A DNA stretch of 64,000 nt from Stappia sp. MMSF_3263 (GTDB taxonomy: Bacteria; Pseudomonadota; Alphaproteobacteria; Rhizobiales; Stappiaceae), in the NCBI RefSeq assembly GCF_030733745.1, contig NZ_JASHIK010000005.1, forward strand, positions 1-64,000, read 5' to 3'. Position numbers and translations under genes: made by a program. This document shows, piece after piece, positions 61,790-64,000 of this stretch. The number at the start of each line of letters is the position of its first letter. Position 1 is the first letter of the stretch. The notes under the pieces are model-generated. The model was not told the DNA's origin. It was given only the letters and a program-made list of their open reading frames with translations, and made no database searches.

Positions 61790-62428
61790 ATGCGAATTCT
61801 TGTTTTTGGAGCGGCCGGAAACGTCGGCCGCCGCGTCGTCGCCGAAGCCGTGGAGCGAGGGCACACGGTCACCGCGGTGACGCGGGATCCGGCCCGCGTG
61901 AGAGAGCCGCTTGCCGCCACCGCCATCCGGGCCGGCAACGCCGCGAATGCGCAGGATGTCGCCGAACTGAGCGTGGGCCATGATCTGGTGATCAGCGCCA
62001 CCCGTCCGACGCCTGGCAGCGAACGAGATCACGTCAGGACGGCCAGGGCCTTGCTGGAAGGTCTCCGGCCCAGCGGCGTGCGGCTCCTGCTTGTCGGTGG
62101 GGCCGGCAGCCTGCTTGCGCCGGATACCGGCCAGCCGATTGTTGACGATCAGCGGTATGTCTCGCCGGAATGGCGCGATATCGCCGTTGCCTGTTGCGAG
62201 CAATACGCCGTCTGCCGGGCCGAGACCGAGGCGGACTGGACCTATCTGAGCCCGCCCGCGCTGTTGCAACCCGGCCTGCGCACGGGCCGCTACAGGACGG
62301 GCGACGATCACCTGCTGGTCGATGCGGACGGCACCTCGATGATATCGATGGAGGATCTTGCGGTTGCGCTGCTCGATGAGGCTCAGCAGCCCAGGCATCG
62401 GCAAGCCCGGTTTACCGTCGCGTATTGA
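61790..62428 (+). CDS. NAD(P)H-binding SDR-like oxidoreductase
   Basis: A 212-residue Rossmann protein with the dinucleotide motif FGAAGNVGRR (residues 6-15) and the later segment LLLVGGAGSLLAPDTG, typical of the atypical NAD(P)H-binding family (YwnB-like). It probably reduces or binds a small molecule. AAGGGAG precedes the ATG at 61790. It follows the EamA gene by 47 nt. The region 62429-62610 beyond it shows no gene. Confidence 0.83.
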   Translation: MRILVFGAAGNVGRRVVAEAVERGHTVTAVTRDPARVREPLAATAIRAGNAANAQDVAELSVGHDLVISATRPTPGSERDHVRTARALLEGLRPSGVRLLLVGGAGSLLAPDTGQPIVDDQRYVSPEWRDIAVACCEQYAVCRAETEADWTYLSPPALLQPGLRTGRYRTGDDHLLVDADGTSMISMEDLAVALLDEAQQPRHRQARFTVAY

Positions 62429-62610
62429 ACGCTCCAGTTCGTTCGACCTGCGCCCGTGATGTTCCGGACCGTCTTGACGGCGGTCCTGTCACCGGGGCAG
62501 GTCGCATGTCTTTTGGGAAACGGCTTGATACGGCGGAAACGATCGCTGCTGCGGCAGGAACTGGCCGCGGCACCTGCAGGGGCCGTTGTCTGAATTTTCA
62601 GGAAAAGAGT

Positions 62611-62684
62611 TGGCTGGGGAACCTGGATTCGAACCAGGACTAACGGAGTCAGAGTCCGCGGGTCTACCGTTAACCTATTCCCCA
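62611..62684 (-). tRNA. tRNA-Gln (anticodon CTG)
   Basis: A complete cloverleaf on the minus strand. The 7-bp acceptor stem is TGGGGAA (62684-62678) with TTCCCCA (62621-62615), and the anticodon stem CGGA/TCCG encloses the loop CTCTGAC. The anticodon is CTG, reading CAG (Gln). The T loop is GGTTCGAATCC. Discriminator G and an encoded CCA (62613-62611) follow, so the 3' end is complete in the DNA. Confidence 0.97.
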
Positions 62685-62794
62685 ATGCCGAACGGTGCGC
62701 CTGATTTTCCGGCTTTCGACGCTGCCAAGACGGCCGCGTGATGCGAAAACCGGAGCGTCGCCCGCCGCGTCGACGGCAGCGCTTCCGTGTGCGC

Positions 62795-62823
62795 GTTGTA
62801 TGAATCGTCGCCTGCTCTGTCAA
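62795..62823 (-). promoter_or_regulatory. Sigma70-type promoter for tRNA-Gln
   Basis: On the minus strand TTGACA (62823-62818) is followed by 17 nt and TACAAC (62800-62795), a good -35 and a fair -10. The predicted start lies about 100 nt upstream of the tRNA, implying a leader removed by RNase P. The rest of the 359-nt gap 62685-63043 shows no gene. Confidence 0.7.
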
Positions 62824-63043
62824 GTGCGACGGTACAAATTCTCGCTTTCCTCCTGTGCAAATCCATGTCGCGCAAAACGGGAAGGCCGCGTCTGGCGGCA
62901 CTGTTTCCGTTGGGTTCAGCCTGCGCATTGCGGGGCGCGCATATGATGGTAAACTTGGCCCAACGGAAAAGCGCTCCAGGCCGCGACGCCACGAGGCGGT
63001 CGCCCTGGAGGCGGAGGCGCGAAAGCGCCGGCAAGGATCGAGT

Positions 63044-64000
63044 GTGAGCGAATCGGGACCAATGGGGCCGGATGGTATCCGGCCGCATTCCGGCGCGACA
63101 CCGGGGAACGGTGACAAGGCAAGGCCCGCGGCAGCGGGCGCCAAACGCCGCCGCTCCCGGAAGAAACGCAGGCAGCACGGGGCCGGAGGGGCCTCGGCTG
63201 CGACCGAGGGGCAGGCCGCGCAAGCGGCAGCGTCTGGGCGGAATGCGTCAGAACTGGCGAGTGGCGGCTTGCGTGCTGCCGGCGGCAGCGTGCGGACAGC
63301 GGCCGGCGGGAGCAGCGACGCCGGCGACCGGCGCCCGGGTGATGCACCGGGCGGCGGCAAGCGGCGCGGCAAGAAGCGCCGCCGTCCCAATCGGGCCGAA
63401 CGCCGCGCGCAGGTCGGGAAACCGGACCTCGGTCGGTCCGCTGGCGAGACGGCTGGCGAGGACCATGCCGGGCCGGATCAGTCCGGACACGGCCAGGCAA
63501 GAGATGATCAGGCAAGACACGACCAGGCAAGGCACGGCCAGGCACGGCAGGGCCGGGCAAGGCAGGGCGGGGCTGGAAACGGTCGACGCGGAAACGACAG
63601 ATCCGACATGGACCGCTCGGGAAGGAGCGAGGCAAGAGCGCTGCCGGAGGCTACCCGCGATGCGCTTCAGCGCAGGCCGGCAAATGCGGATACCGTCACG
63701 GCAGTGTCGGAGGCAAACCGCCCCGGCACGGTCGGCCCCTCCCTGGAACGTGCGGCCTCGGGTCCGGCGGCCACCGCCGGGCCGGCTGCCGAACGGTCGT
63801 CCGGTGATCCGCGCCCGGGAGCCGCAAGGGACGTGCGCTCGCCTCCGGCGCGCGAGGGGCGCCACGGGTCTGCTGCGGGTGCGGTGCCTGACCGCCTTTA
63901 CGCCGCGCTCGATCTTGGCACCAACAATTGCCGTCTGCTCGTTGCCCGGCCCGAGCAGCGCGGCTTTCGCGTCGTTGACGCCTATTCGCGGATCGTGCGG
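63044..64000 (+). CDS. Ppx/GppA phosphatase with a long basic N-terminal extension (partial)
   Basis: The frame is open from GTG 63044 to the window end, so the 3' part is missing. The first about 285 residues are low-complexity, rich in Arg, Gly, Ala, Gln and Lys (GAKRRRSRKKRRQ, GKRRGKKRRRPNRAERR) with a QAR-type repeat. They are followed by LYAALDLGTNNCRLLVA, the phosphate-binding start of the Ppx/GppA exopolyphosphatase/pppGpp hydrolase family. AAGGA precedes the GTG. The basic head may bind RNA or polyphosphate; this is inference. Confidence 0.82.
   Translation, partial: MSESGPMGPDGIRPHSGATPGNGDKARPAAAGAKRRRSRKKRRQHGAGGASAATEGQAAQAAASGRNASELASGGLRAAGGSVRTAAGGSSDAGDRRPGDAPGGGKRRGKKRRRPNRAERRAQVGKPDLGRSAGETAGEDHAGPDQSGHGQARDDQARHDQARHGQARQGRARQGGAGNGRRGNDRSDMDRSGRSEARALPEATRDALQRRPANADTVTAVSEANRPGTVGPSLERAASGPAATAGPAAERSSGDPRPGAARDVRSPPAREGRHGSAAGAVPDRLYAALDLGTNNCRLLVARPEQRGFRVVDAYSRIVR
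63488..63577 (+). repeat. 15-bp tandem repeat in the Ppx/GppA extension
   Basis: Six consecutive 15-nt units from 63488 encode HGQAR, DDQAR, HDQAR, HGQAR, QGRAR and QGGAG. The first four are close; the last two are degenerate. The in-frame unit length keeps translation open, so copy number may vary between strains. Confidence 0.75.

Noticed and set aside
1-64000. CRISPR arrays, insertion sequences, prophage or plasmid genes
   Set aside because: No repeat-spacer series, transposase, integrase or terminal inverted repeats were seen; the only tandem repeat is the short coding repeat at 63488-63577.

Overview
This GC-rich, densely packed, almost entirely coding window looks like the chromosome of an alphaproteobacterium. 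The evidence is overlapping ATGA/GTGA gene junctions, many TRAP and ABC solute-uptake systems, a CoxMSL-type molybdenum hydroxylase, aromatic-catabolism enzymes, and a Ppx/GppA gene with a long basic head at the right edge. Genus cannot be read from the sequence. No insertion sequence, phage gene, CRISPR array or rRNA was seen. One tRNA (Gln, anticodon CTG) lies near the right end.

Layout. (1) 127-10852: an aliphatic-amide utilisation locus with AmiC-like sensor, AmiR-like ANTAR antiterminator, an RNA leader with ANTAR-type hairpins and two terminators, a five-gene FmdD/Urt-type ABC importer, AmiE amidase, and a CbbQ/NorQ-type AAA+ plus CbbO/NorD-type VWA pair. (2) 10875-19541: a TetR regulator divergent from a molybdenum hydroxylase (medium, small, large subunits), a TRAP transporter and a class II aldolase. 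(3) 19708-26078: LysR, DUF2946-like and PepSY proteins, QueF, TspO, a cupin and an M14-type peptidase. (4) 26092-31002 (minus): a putative 2-aminoethylphosphonate ABC importer with a DeoR regulator. (5) 31212-36783: AraC divergent from cupin, HGGYW hydrolase, cupin, FAD monooxygenase and a branched-chain-type binding protein. (6) 36864-38813: TetR and MFS exporter sharing three operator-like repeats. (7) 38916-48345: an Lsr/rare-sugar-type cluster (FGGY kinase, LVIVD propeller, SorC regulator, ABC importer, RbsD, LsrG-like, class II aldolase). (8) 48463-58745: a GntR-FCD regulator, a TRAP transporter and an HpaE-H-I-like meta-cleavage pathway with an unusual pair of VOC proteins. (9) 59063-64000: AraC, FMN reductase, EamA transporter, NAD(P)-binding protein, tRNA-Gln and the start of Ppx/GppA.

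How it works together. Most of the window is a series of self-contained import, catabolism and local-regulator modules for small carbon and nitrogen compounds. Two themes cross modules. First, all six solute-binding-protein genes with a signal peptide (and amiE) are followed by a strong GC hairpin, consistent with differential expression inside operons. Second, several local regulators have recognisable repeated candidate operators: three copies of ACATRCA-N3-TGYATGY for TetR/MFS, a conserved 30-nt element at two promoters of the Lsr-like cluster, and a duplicated pair of ATATCGAT boxes at the two promoters of the GntR/TRAP/Hpa module. The most unusual proteins are a VOC paralogue lacking all three extradiol metal ligands and a class II aldolase-like protein lacking the zinc histidines, both in the Hpa-like operon, which also lacks recognisable HpaF and HpaG genes.
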